Assembly: GCF_902459725.1 (NCBI RefSeq)
Contig: NZ_CABPSH010000004.1
Span: forward strand, 1 to 64,000
DNA length: 64,000 nucleotides
Reading direction: 5' to 3'
Origin: Pandoraea eparura
Lineage (GTDB): Bacteria > Pseudomonadota > Gammaproteobacteria > Burkholderiales > Burkholderiaceae
Shown: positions 21,241 to 28,494 of the stretch, piece by piece
Position numbering within the stretch: position 1 is the stretch's first letter
Layout of the letters: each line of letters opens with the position of its first letter
Made by a program: the position numbers and the translations under genes
The notes under the pieces: model-generated
What the model was told of the DNA's origin: nothing
The model's input: only the letters and a program-made list of their open reading frames with translations
The model's database searches: none

Positions 21241-22059
21241 ATGCGAATCCTGATCTCTACCGATATCGAAGGCGTCGCGGGCGTCTTCCACGCCGAACAG
21301 ACCCGGGCGGGCAACGGCGAATACGAACGTGCGCGCCGCTGGATGACGCGCGAGGCCAACGCGGCCGTCGAAGGCGCGTTTGCGGGCGGCGCGACCGAAG
21401 TGATGGTCAACGACTCGCACGGCGGATTTCGCAACCTGTTGCCGGACGAACTCGATCCGCGCGCGCGCCTCGTGCTGGGCAAGCCGCGTTATCTCGGCAT
21501 GGTGGCCGGGGTCGAGGCCGGCTGCGATGCGCTGTTCATGATCGGTTACCACAGCCGCGCGCAGAGCGCCGGGATCCTGGCGCATACGATCAACAGCTTT
21601 GCCTTCGCCCGCGTGTGGTTGGCGGGCGTGGAAGCGAGCGAAGCCATGCTGTACGGCGCGCTTGCCGGCGAACGCGGCGTGCCGATGGTCATGGCCAGCG
21701 GTGACGACGTTTTCTGCGAGGAGACGCAACTGATCTTCCCCCATGCGCATTACGTGCAGACGAAGGCCGCCTGGGGGCAAGGCAGCGGCATGACGCTCAA
21801 CCCGAGCCAGTCGTGCGACCTGATTCGCGACGCCGCCAAGGCATCGCTCGCGGATTCGCGCACCTGGCATGCCTACCGGGTCGAGACGCCCGTCGAAGTG
21901 CGGCTGCAGGCGCAGACCACCGCGCTGGCCGATCTCTTTTGCCAGTGGCCGACGCTCGAGCGCGTCGACGGCGTGACGCTCCAGTTCGTCGCTCCCAGCG
22001 TCGAGGCGGCGGTGCGGATATTGAACTGCCTTTCGGCAATGTCGTTCATGCTGCGCTGA
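21241..22059 (+). CDS. dppA: M55 family D-aminopeptidase DppA
   Basis: 272 residues. The metal ligands of DppA fall at the classical positions: Asp8 and Glu10 in STDIEGVAGV, His60 in NDSHGGFRN and His104 in GYHSRA. DppA is a decameric zinc D-aminopeptidase that releases D-Ala from D-Ala-D-Ala and related peptides. It is the last gene of the RpiR-iaaA-gsiABCD-P1 peptidase-dppA operon, 24 bases after the P1 peptidase. The start at ATG 21241 needs no correction. The set fits uptake and salvage of D-amino-acid peptides. Confidence 0.95.
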   Translation: MRILISTDIEGVAGVFHAEQTRAGNGEYERARRWMTREANAAVEGAFAGGATEVMVNDSHGGFRNLLPDELDPRARLVLGKPRYLGMVAGVEAGCDALFMIGYHSRAQSAGILAHTINSFAFARVWLAGVEASEAMLYGALAGERGVPMVMASGDDVFCEETQLIFPHAHYVQTKAAWGQGSGMTLNPSQSCDLIRDAAKASLADSRTWHAYRVETPVEVRLQAQTTALADLFCQWPTLERVDGVTLQFVAPSVEAAVRILNCLSAMSFMLR

Positions 22060-22234
22060 GCCTCGCGCGCGGCGTCCTCCCGCCGCGTGTTGTTGAGTTG
22101 CCACTGAATCAGGGTTCACCGTCTGGGAATGTCAAGACCCGGCGTGCGATAATCCGTAATATTTGGTAACAGAGGCGCCGCACTATTGGGTGCCGCCTGG
22201 ATTATTGAGCGCCGGCAGGTCCGGGCGAGGAATC

Positions 22235-23116
22235 ATGGATATCAGAAACGCCCGACGTTGGGCGGAGCCCGGCGCAAGGCGTTACGTCGGCGCGTTGCTC
22301 GTGGTCTTTGCTGCGTTTCTCGTTCGCAGCCTGCTGCATCCGGTGCTCGATCACTCGATGCCGGGGATTTTCTTTACCTGTGCCGTCATCATCGTCGAAT
22401 TTACATGGGGACTCGGGCCGGCGATCATGGCCATGATCATCAGCATCCCGATTTTCGACTTCTTCTTCGTGCCGCCGTTTCGCGACATCGCCCAGTTCGA
22501 CCGGCGCGACGTGCTGATTGTCTCCGGCTTTCTGTTGATTACGCCGCTTGCCGTTGTGCTGATCGAGCGCCTGCGGCGCGCCCAGTATCGCGCCGAGCTG
22601 ATCGCGGAGGTCGCACAGACGCGCTACGAGATGCTGCTGCGTGCAGAGAACGAGCGCATGCTCCTGTCCGACTCGGTGCAACTGGGCAACGCGTTGATGA
22701 CGTATCTCACGAAGCACCTCGATACGATCTTCTATCTGTCCAATCCGGCCGCGCATTACGAATACATCGACGAGCATTTCCGCCGGGCGACGGGTGTCGC
22801 TCCGGAGGTTGTCAAGCGCGAGGGGCTGCGAGCCCTGCTTCATCCCGAGGAAGCCCAGCGTCTGGCCGGGCTATTTGCTGCCGACGGCGAGCGCCCCCAG
22901 CATGGTGCGCACAATCTTCGCATCCGCACGCGTGACGGCGGCTACGAAATGTGCCATTGCGAACTACAGTATTTCCGCGCGCACGTTGGCACGTATGTGA
23001 TTCTGCGCTTGCATGCGGGGCCGGCGGTGCGTCCGGTCGCGCCACTGCACACGCTCACCCCGGCGGCCAATGCGCGCGATGTCACTGAGACGCCCGTCGT
23101 CTCCGGCGGGGCTTGA
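22235..23116 (+). CDS. Membrane sensor with DUF4118 (KdpD-type) transmembrane region and PAS domain, no kinase
   Basis: 293 residues from ATG 22235, preceded by GCGAGGAATC; a start at 22163 would add 24 residues. Residues ~17-110 hold four membrane helices of the DUF4118 sort found in KdpD (EFTWGLGPAIMAMIISIPIFDFFF matches in style). A short helical linker (~112-145) leads into a PAS domain at ~150-265. No histidine kinase, GGDEF or HTH output domain follows, so it must signal by contact with another protein. It ends two bases before the hydrolase gene, which suggests a functional pair. Confidence 0.75.
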   Translation: MDIRNARRWAEPGARRYVGALLVVFAAFLVRSLLHPVLDHSMPGIFFTCAVIIVEFTWGLGPAIMAMIISIPIFDFFFVPPFRDIAQFDRRDVLIVSGFLLITPLAVVLIERLRRAQYRAELIAEVAQTRYEMLLRAENERMLLSDSVQLGNALMTYLTKHLDTIFYLSNPAAHYEYIDEHFRRATGVAPEVVKREGLRALLHPEEAQRLAGLFAADGERPQHGAHNLRIRTRDGGYEMCHCELQYFRAHVGTYVILRLHAGPAVRPVAPLHTLTPAANARDVTETPVVSGGA

Positions 23117-23118
23117 CC

Positions 23119-23988
23119 ATGTTCCAGGACGATATCTTCTACAAGGGCGGCGACCACGCGGTGCTGCTGCTGCCGGGGCTGTCGAGCACGCCCCTCGAAA
23201 TGCGTCCGGTGGCCAAGGCGTTGCATCGCGACGGTTACACCGTCTGGGTGCCGCACATCGAAGGCTATGGGTTGGGCGCGCCATGCGCCGACTGGCACGC
23301 ATGGGTCGCCGCTGCGCGCGAGAAGTATCGCGAGCTGTGGGCGACGCACGAGACGGTGTCGCTGTGCGGCTTGTGTATCGGCGCTACCCTGTGCCTGGCC
23401 GTCGCGCAGGAGGAGCCGGACGTGATGGCGCTCTCGCTGCTCTCTGTCACCCTTGTGTATGACGGCTGGACTATCCCGTGGTACTACCCGCTCATCGATC
23501 TGGCGTTCCATACGCCGTTGCGCCGTTACTATCGTTATCACGAGAAAGCGCCGTTTGGCCTGAAAAACGAAGTGCTGCGCGCACGTGTAGCGAAATCGAT
23601 GTCGCTGCACGACGCGTCCGAGATCGGTGCGGCATCGTTGCCGCTCGCGCACCTGTACCACGCGCGACGACTCGCCGCCCATGTGCGCGCGCGTCTGGAT
23701 CGGGTGACGGCGGATTGTCTCGTCATTCACGCGGTGGATGACGACACGTCGAGCCCGCACAACGCGCGCATCGTCTACGACGGCGTGTCGTCAAAAGTGA
23801 AGCAGAAGTGCCTGCTCGGCGAGAGCTATCACATTCTGACGATGGACAACGAACGCGAAACCGTGGCCGACGAGACACGTCGCTTCTTCCGCGACGCCAT
23901 AGCGCGCCGTACCGGGGCTGCCACGTCCGAGACGCGCATCATTTCGAAGGCGCTGTTGCGCGCCAAGCGCCGTCACGCCGCCGCCTGA
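23119..23988 (+). CDS. Alpha/beta hydrolase (serine aminopeptidase/carboxylesterase-like) with Cys at the nucleophile position
   Basis: 289 residues. The oxyanion-hole region is VLLLPGLSSTPLEM and the nucleophile elbow reads GLCIG (residues 84-88) with TGT coding Cys86, where most relatives have Ser. The acid is probably in VDDDTSS (Asp207-209) and the base His238 in ESYHILTMDN. The fold resembles monoacylglycerol lipase/carboxylesterase Est30-type enzymes. Cys nucleophiles are known in dienelactone hydrolase, but the rest of this protein does not resemble that enzyme. It is co-transcribed with the DUF4118-PAS protein and converges on the universal stress gene. Substrate unknown. Confidence 0.8.
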   Translation: MFQDDIFYKGGDHAVLLLPGLSSTPLEMRPVAKALHRDGYTVWVPHIEGYGLGAPCADWHAWVAAAREKYRELWATHETVSLCGLCIGATLCLAVAQEEPDVMALSLLSVTLVYDGWTIPWYYPLIDLAFHTPLRRYYRYHEKAPFGLKNEVLRARVAKSMSLHDASEIGAASLPLAHLYHARRLAAHVRARLDRVTADCLVIHAVDDDTSSPHNARIVYDGVSSKVKQKCLLGESYHILTMDNERETVADETRRFFRDAIARRTGAATSETRIISKALLRAKRRHAAA

Positions 23989-24002
23989 GCGCCAAAACGA
24001 CA

Positions 24003-24026
24003 ACGGCACGCTGCAGAGCGTGCCGT
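24003..24026 (-). terminator. Terminator between convergent hydrolase and universal stress genes
   Basis: ACGGCACGCT (24003-24012) and AGCGTGCCGT (24017-24026) form a perfect 10-bp stem with a GCAG loop. On the minus strand it is followed by TTGTCGTTTT, so it best serves the universal stress gene; it may also stop plus-strand transcripts. Confidence 0.65.
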
Positions 24027-24078
24027 CGTGGGCTTGCGCCAGCGGTCCCGGCGCAGGCTGAGTGAGACCGGGCGCGGC

Positions 24079-24540
24079 TTACTTGTCGGTGGCCTTGACG
24101 AGCAGGATCGGCAGCGTAGTGATACGCAGCAGGGTTTCCGCAACGCTCCCCAGCAGCAGACGGTTGATGCCGCGCCGACCGTGCGTGCCGAGCACGATCA
24201 CGTCGGCGTTCCACTCTTGGGCTTCGCGCAGCACGGCGTCGGCGATTTCATCGGTGCCGGCTTCGAGCGTGATCATCTTCGTCTCGGCATCGACACCGCG
24301 CGGTTTCAGGGCGGCCTGTGCCGTGGCGAGAATTTCCGCGGTTTCCTTCTCGAACGACTCCTGACTCTCCAGCGGCACGAAGCCGCTGTAGGCGCCGGCC
24401 GCGTAGGCGTTGGCGAGCGAGGGGACGACCGATACCAGGCGAATCTTGCCGTGGCTGAGCGCCACGAGCTTGACCGCTTCGTCGATGGCGCGGTTCGAGG
24501 GGTTGCTGCCGTCGATCGAAACCAGAATGCGTTCGTACAT
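24079..24540 (-). CDS. Universal stress protein, UspA family, ATP-binding type
   Basis: 153 residues from the ATG at 24540, which is preceded on its strand by AGAGGAC. It starts MYERILVSIDGSNPSNRAIDEA, contains VIVLGTHGRRGINRLLLGS (the G-2x-G-9x-G-S/T nucleotide-binding signature) and ends LLRITTLPILLVKAT. Such single-domain Usps bind ATP and are induced by stationary phase or respiratory stress. It is a lone gene ended by the hairpin at 24003-24026. Confidence 0.95.
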   Translation of the reverse strand: MYERILVSIDGSNPSNRAIDEAVKLVALSHGKIRLVSVVPSLANAYAAGAYSGFVPLESQESFEKETAEILATAQAALKPRGVDAETKMITLEAGTDEIADAVLREAQEWNADVIVLGTHGRRGINRLLLGSVAETLLRITTLPILLVKATDK

Positions 24541-24821
24541 GATGGTGTCCTCTTTGCGCTGGAAGGGCTGGAAGGCGTGCTGCCTGAGCGGCATCGCTAC
24601 CCCGATGCACGACGGATGCGCGACAACCCGTCGGGATTTTTTCATTTTCGCATCGCATCCCTCGAAAGTCATCCCGCGAAATGGCGCGGCATTGACCGCA
24701 CGCAAGGATTCATCGGAATGCCACGGACCTGTGCGACCTTGCGGGGACGCGGGGCGCCGAGTGTGGCAGGCGTTTCATCATACGGAACGCCCGGCAGCCG
24801 GGGGCCGAGCGGCTGGCGGAC

Positions 24822-25076
24822 TCAGTTCGGCCGGCAGGCGATCACGAGATTGGCGACGCCATCCGTCACGTCGCGCGTGAGCACGTCGTAGCCCTTTTGC
24901 GCGCATTGCGTGCGGGCACGTTGATCGCAGTCGCTCGCACTGTTGGCCGAGCACTGAATCTGCTGGGTGGGACGTCCGTCCGAGGCGAACAACGGTGCCG
25001 ACGAACTGCAAGCGGACAGCGCAACCGTAACAAGCCCCGAGGAAAGCAGCGTGGCGATCTTGGCGAGATTTTTCAT
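24822..25076 (-). CDS. Small putative lipoprotein
   Basis: 84 residues. MKNLAKIATLLSSGLVTVALSAC is a lipoprotein signal peptide, with the lipobox LSAC placing the modified cysteine at residue 23. The mature part (~61 residues) has four further cysteines (IQC, SDC, TQC and IAC), suggesting two disulfides in the periplasm. It is transcribed away from the histidinol-phosphatase-like gene. I recognise no named family, so only its localisation is supported. Confidence 0.75.
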   Translation of the reverse strand: MKNLAKIATLLSSGLVTVALSACSSSAPLFASDGRPTQQIQCSANSASDCDQRARTQCAQKGYDVLTRDVTDGVANLVIACRPN

Positions 25077-25240
25077 AGAGGTCGTCTTGTAAGCTCTCGC
25101 GAGTATAGCGCGGCGCTGAGACCGTCCCCCACAAGACTGCCCGCATTTGGGGCGATGCCCGCGAACCGCGTATGATCGCCATTCGTCGAGCGTTTTCCAT
25201 TCTTGCCGCCGCGTGCGGCAGCTTTGCAGGAGAGTCATGC

Positions 25241-26041
25241 ATGTCGTCCGTACCCGCTGTTGCCGAGTATGCGGCTTTTGCCGCTTCGATGGCCGATGCC
25301 GTAAGGCCGCTATCGCTGGGATGGTTCCGCCGGCGTCTGGCTGTCGACGACAAGGCCGACGAGAGCCCGGTCACGATTGCGGATCGCGAGGTCGAGACAG
25401 CGCTGCGCGCACAGATCGCGGCGCGCTATCCGTCGCACGGCATCTGGGGCGAAGAGTTCGGCAAGCGTGGCGTGGATGCGGAATTCGTCTGGTCGGTCGA
25501 TCCCATTGACGGCACGCGCAGCTTCATCACGGGACACCCGCTGTGGGGCACGTTGCTCGCCTTGCTGCACCACGGCAAGCCGGTCGTCGGCCTGATCGAC
25601 ATTCCGGCAACGGGCGAGCGCTGGATCGGCGTGAACGATGCCGCCAGCGGCGTGTGCGAGGCCCGCTTCGACGGCGCCCTGTGCGCCACCAGCCCGGTCA
25701 CGGTGCTGGCGGATGCGACCGTCTACGCGACGTCGCCCGACATCTTCGACGCGGCGGAGTACGCGCAATTCGAGCGATTGACGAAGGCCGTGAGCCGTCG
25801 TCGCTTCGGTGGCGATTGCTACGCCTACGGGCTGCTGGCGAGCGGGCACATCGAACTGGTCATGGAAGCCGGATTGCAGACCTACGACTACCTGGCCGTG
25901 GCGCCGGTGGTCGAGGCGGCGGGCGGTGTCATCACCGATTGGGAAGGCCAGCCGCTTACGCTCACCTCGCAGGGGCGCGTACTGGCGGCCGCGAACGCCG
26001 AGTTGCACGCCGCCGCGCTGGCGTGTATTCGCGCCAGCTGA
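25241..26041 (+). CDS. hisN: Inositol-monophosphatase family phosphatase, histidinol-phosphatase HisN-like
   Basis: 266 residues from ATG 25241, nine bases after AGGAG; other in-frame starts upstream are unlikely. Motifs of the Mg2+-dependent IMPase superfamily are present: GEEFG (metal-binding Glu), WSVDPIDGTRSFITGHPLWG (the DPxDGT motif) and the late AYGLLASGHIELVMEAGLQTYDYLAVAPVVEAAGG-type segment with its conserved Asp. The FITGHP variant is that of HisN-type L-histidinol-phosphate phosphatases. It is a lone gene outside any his operon, so inositol-1-phosphatase or PAP phosphatase activity cannot be excluded. Confidence 0.87.
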   Translation: MSSVPAVAEYAAFAASMADAVRPLSLGWFRRRLAVDDKADESPVTIADREVETALRAQIAARYPSHGIWGEEFGKRGVDAEFVWSVDPIDGTRSFITGHPLWGTLLALLHHGKPVVGLIDIPATGERWIGVNDAASGVCEARFDGALCATSPVTVLADATVYATSPDIFDAAEYAQFERLTKAVSRRRFGGDCYAYGLLASGHIELVMEAGLQTYDYLAVAPVVEAAGGVITDWEGQPLTLTSQGRVLAAANAELHAAALACIRAS

Positions 26042-26066
26042 GGTCGTCGCCGTTAGCAGCCGCCCC

Positions 26067-26122
26067 TTGTTTATCGTCCCGTAGTTATCGCCGGGTAGTT
26101 ATCGCCTGGTAATTATCGCCCG
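26067..26122. repeat. 14-base tandem repeat, four copies
   Basis: Units begin at 26067, 26081, 26095 and 26109, with consensus GTAGTTATCGCCNG; the first copy is degenerate. The array fills the gap between two convergent genes. It has no evident coding or terminator role. Confidence 0.8.
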
Positions 26123-26162
26123 ATCGGCGTTGTTGGTGTTCGTGGCTGGCTGTCATGGCCCG

Positions 26163-27509
26163 TCATCGTCGGTGGCGGGTTACGTGATCGGGCGGAAGTC
26201 CTTGCCAGATGCGCGGCAGCAAGACCCCCAGCACGATGCCGCGCGTCGCGAGAAACGCCATGAGGGCGACCCACAAGCCGTGATTGCCCCAGGCGTCGAG
26301 CGTGAACGGCATCACCGCGCCAAAGACCAGCAGGCCGATCAACGAGGACGTCAGTAGCTCTCTGGTGCGCGTCGCGCCGATGAATACGCCGTCGAGCTGG
26401 AAGCACCACACCGCCACGAGTGGCGAGAGCACCGCCCAGGGCAGGAATTCGCGCGCGGTTGTGCGAAGTGCGGGTTGATCGGTCAGGACATCGATGATCG
26501 TGCCGCCAGCCACGGCGTAGACGAGGGCAAAGGCCACGGCGCAGCCCAGCGCCCAGCCCAGCGACAACCGGATCGCATGCAGCAGCGCCGCTCGCTGACG
26601 CGCACCGACATAGGCGCCCACGAGGGCTTCGGCCGCGTGGGCAAAGCCGTCCAGGCCGAACGCCATGAACGTCTGGAAGTTCAGCAGCAGCGCGTTGGCA
26701 GCGAGCGTGACGTCGCCAAGTCTTGCGCCCACACGAGCGAACCAGGCAAAGGCAAGTTGCAGAAACAGCGTACGCAGGAAGATATCGAGATTGAGCCGCA
26801 GCAAGCGCCACAGCGCATTGCGCTCGACCAGCGTGGCCAATCGCAGCGGCGGCAAGCCGGGCGTACGCGCGAGCCAAAGCAGCCATGCGCCCAGGGCAAA
26901 GCCAAGTGCGTCGGCCAGCGCGGTCGCCCCCGCAATGCCGACTACGCCCCAGCCGAAGCCGCGCACGAAGACCAGCACCGCCACGATGTTCACGAGATTG
27001 ATGAATACCTGCACGGCAAGCCCTTGCCGCACGCGTTGGCACGCCAGCAGATAGCCGAGCACCACATAGTTGCCAAGCGCCAGTGGTGCGGCGAGCACGC
27101 GGATGCTCGCGTATTGACGTCCCAATGACTGGACTTGGGCGCTTCCCCCGAGCCACGACACGCCCAGCGAAACCAGCGGTTCGCGAAAGACCAGCAACAC
27201 GGCGCCGATGACGAACGCCAGCGCCAGCGCGCGGGCGAGCGTGTCGCGAAGGCGCTCGGCATTGCCGGCGCCGAACGCCTGCGCGGCGAGGCCTGTCGTG
27301 CCCATGCGCAGGAACGAGAAGCCCCAGAAGAGCAGGTTCAGCAGCAGCGCGCCGAGCGCGACCCCGCCCAGGTAAGCGGGGCCTGGCAAGTGACCGGCCA
27401 CGGCGGTATCGACGGCCGAGAGCAGGGGTTGCGTGAGATTGGCGAGCACGATCGGCACCGCCAGACGGAGTAGTTGCCGATGACCGACGGCCGCAGGGGC
27501 AGGGTTCAT
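26163..27509 (-). CDS. MATE family efflux transporter (DinF-like)
   Basis: 448 residues from the ATG at 27509; the frame is open much further upstream but that sequence is Arg/Pro-rich and not membrane-like. It begins RLAVPIVLANLTQPLLSAVDTAVAGHL, the first MATE helix, and has twelve hydrophobic segments in two similar halves, with the second half opening near LRLNLDIFLRTLFLQLAFAW. This DinF-like branch exports cationic drugs or organic acids by Na+ or H+ antiport. It converges on the phosphatase gene. Exported substrate unknown. Confidence 0.92.
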   Translation of the reverse strand: MNPAPAAVGHRQLLRLAVPIVLANLTQPLLSAVDTAVAGHLPGPAYLGGVALGALLLNLLFWGFSFLRMGTTGLAAQAFGAGNAERLRDTLARALALAFVIGAVLLVFREPLVSLGVSWLGGSAQVQSLGRQYASIRVLAAPLALGNYVVLGYLLACQRVRQGLAVQVFINLVNIVAVLVFVRGFGWGVVGIAGATALADALGFALGAWLLWLARTPGLPPLRLATLVERNALWRLLRLNLDIFLRTLFLQLAFAWFARVGARLGDVTLAANALLLNFQTFMAFGLDGFAHAAEALVGAYVGARQRAALLHAIRLSLGWALGCAVAFALVYAVAGGTIIDVLTDQPALRTTAREFLPWAVLSPLVAVWCFQLDGVFIGATRTRELLTSSLIGLLVFGAVMPFTLDAWGNHGLWVALMAFLATRGIVLGVLLPRIWQGLPPDHVTRHRR

Positions 27510-27733
27510 GAGTGAGCTGGGCGGCGACCGTTCCGGGCGGTCACCATTCGGGAAAGCGGAAAAGCCGGAGCGCGGGAAACCGGGTGTTCGGGAAGCCGTA
27601 AGCGGCGACAGGTTGCGAGTGCGCCGATTATAAGGTCTCGCGGCCGTTCGGCTACCTGCCACGACGATGCCGGTGCGTACGAGTCCCGAACGGTACAATG
27701 CCCGACGTTTCCGTCCGTCATGAAAGGCCGCAC

Positions 27734-28168
27734 ATGCCGTCCTCGTCCTCGATGTCCTTGATGTCCTTGATGTCCTCATCTTCCGCGTCGGTTTCGAGGC
27801 TCGCGTCCTTCGTCCGATTATCGCCCTTGCGGGTTGCCCGCCGTCGTCATGCGCTCGCTGCCGCCTTGTATCTGCTGAGCCTGCCGGTGCTCGCCGACGT
27901 GACGCTGCAACGTGGTCCGCCCCCGCCGCGGTTCGAGGATCACCACGCGGCGCCCCACGGACAATTCTGGGTGCCGGGCTACTGGCAGTGGAAAGACGGC
28001 CGCTACGACTGGGTCGACGGACACATGGAACCCAAGCGCCCGGGCATGCGCTACACGCCACCGCACTGGGAGCAGACGGGCCGTTACGAATGGACGTTGC
28101 GAGATGGCGCCTGGGCATCCACGGGCTGGGGGCCGGGCACGATTCATGAGATCCGTGCGCCCAAATGA
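27734..28168 (+). CDS. YXWGXW-motif secreted protein
   Basis: 144 residues from ATG 27734. In-frame ATGs at 27752, 27761 and 27770, created by a 9-base repeat, are alternative starts. An Arg-rich stretch and the hydrophobic segment HALAAALYLLSLPVLADV suggest export with cleavage after VLA. The mature part carries the repeated aromatic pattern of the YXWGXW family: WVPGYWQWKDGRYDWVDGHM and HWEQTGRYEWTLRDG. These small periplasmic or outer-membrane proteins are common in Burkholderiales and have no known activity. Confidence 0.8.
   Translation: MPSSSSMSLMSLMSSSSASVSRLASFVRLSPLRVARRRHALAAALYLLSLPVLADVTLQRGPPPPRFEDHHAAPHGQFWVPGYWQWKDGRYDWVDGHMEPKRPGMRYTPPHWEQTGRYEWTLRDGAWASTGWGPGTIHEIRAPK
27751..27777 (+). 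repeat. 9-base coding tandem repeat, three copies
   Basis: GATGTCCTY is repeated three times within the start region of the YXWGXW gene, encoding repeated Met-Ser-Leu. Each copy offers another in-frame ATG, so slippage would change the leader length but not the frame. Confidence 0.75.
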
Positions 28169-28278
28169 CACGGCGGCGAAGTGTTTCGGACGCCGGCTGA
28201 TGCATCGGCCATCCGAGGTAGGTGTCCGCCGGAAATGCCGCTAAGGGCGGTGCGGCGGACGTCATCGGCGCTCGCCAA

Positions 28279-28302
28279 TAAAAATGCCCGCACGAGGCGG
28301 GC
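28279..28302 (-). terminator. Orphan minus-strand terminator
   Basis: GCCCGC (28286-28291) and GCGGGC (28297-28302) enclose ACGAG. On the minus strand the stem is followed by ATTTTTATT, an intrinsic terminator signature. On the plus strand only A-rich sequence follows. Confidence 0.55.
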
Positions 28303-28400
28303 AAAAATCACTACAGGGGAAGTCACGCGATATGAGTGGCGATCGACCGTAAGAGTTCCCAACGTTCTGCGACTGGCAGCGGGCCACGCGATGGACGTAA
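28279..28400 (-). ncRNA. Candidate small RNA upstream of the TpsB-like gene
   Basis: A minus-strand transcript of about 100 nt ending at the 28279-28302 terminator is suggested. It would contain the C-rich run CTTCCCC just ahead of the terminator stem, as does the candidate at 29958-30060. The 5' end is a guess; no convincing promoter was found. Confidence 0.22.
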
Positions 28401-28494
28401 AATGGCGCTTTGTCGCTACAGCACCCCGCTTGTCGGACGTGGCGCACGACGCCGATGGACAACATCTGCGCGGGGTGGGATTTTCAGGTGTCGA

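Larger units (their letters stand above)
28169..28494. other. 326-base gap with an orphan minus-strand terminator
   Basis: The gap precedes the TpsB-like gene and holds its promoter and a minus-strand terminator at 28279-28302. No protein gene on the minus strand reaches that terminator, so a small RNA is possible. Confidence 0.45.

Noticed and set aside
20071-22119. Very long minus-strand open frame (682 codons) opposite the P1 peptidase and dppA
   Set aside because: It is the antisense shadow of two clear genes in GC-rich DNA; its product is Arg/His/Ala-rich with no family motif.
26163-28304. 713-codon frame containing the MATE gene
   Set aside because: Only the part from 27509 is membrane-like; the upstream extension overlaps the oppositely oriented YXWGXW gene and is Arg/Pro-rich.
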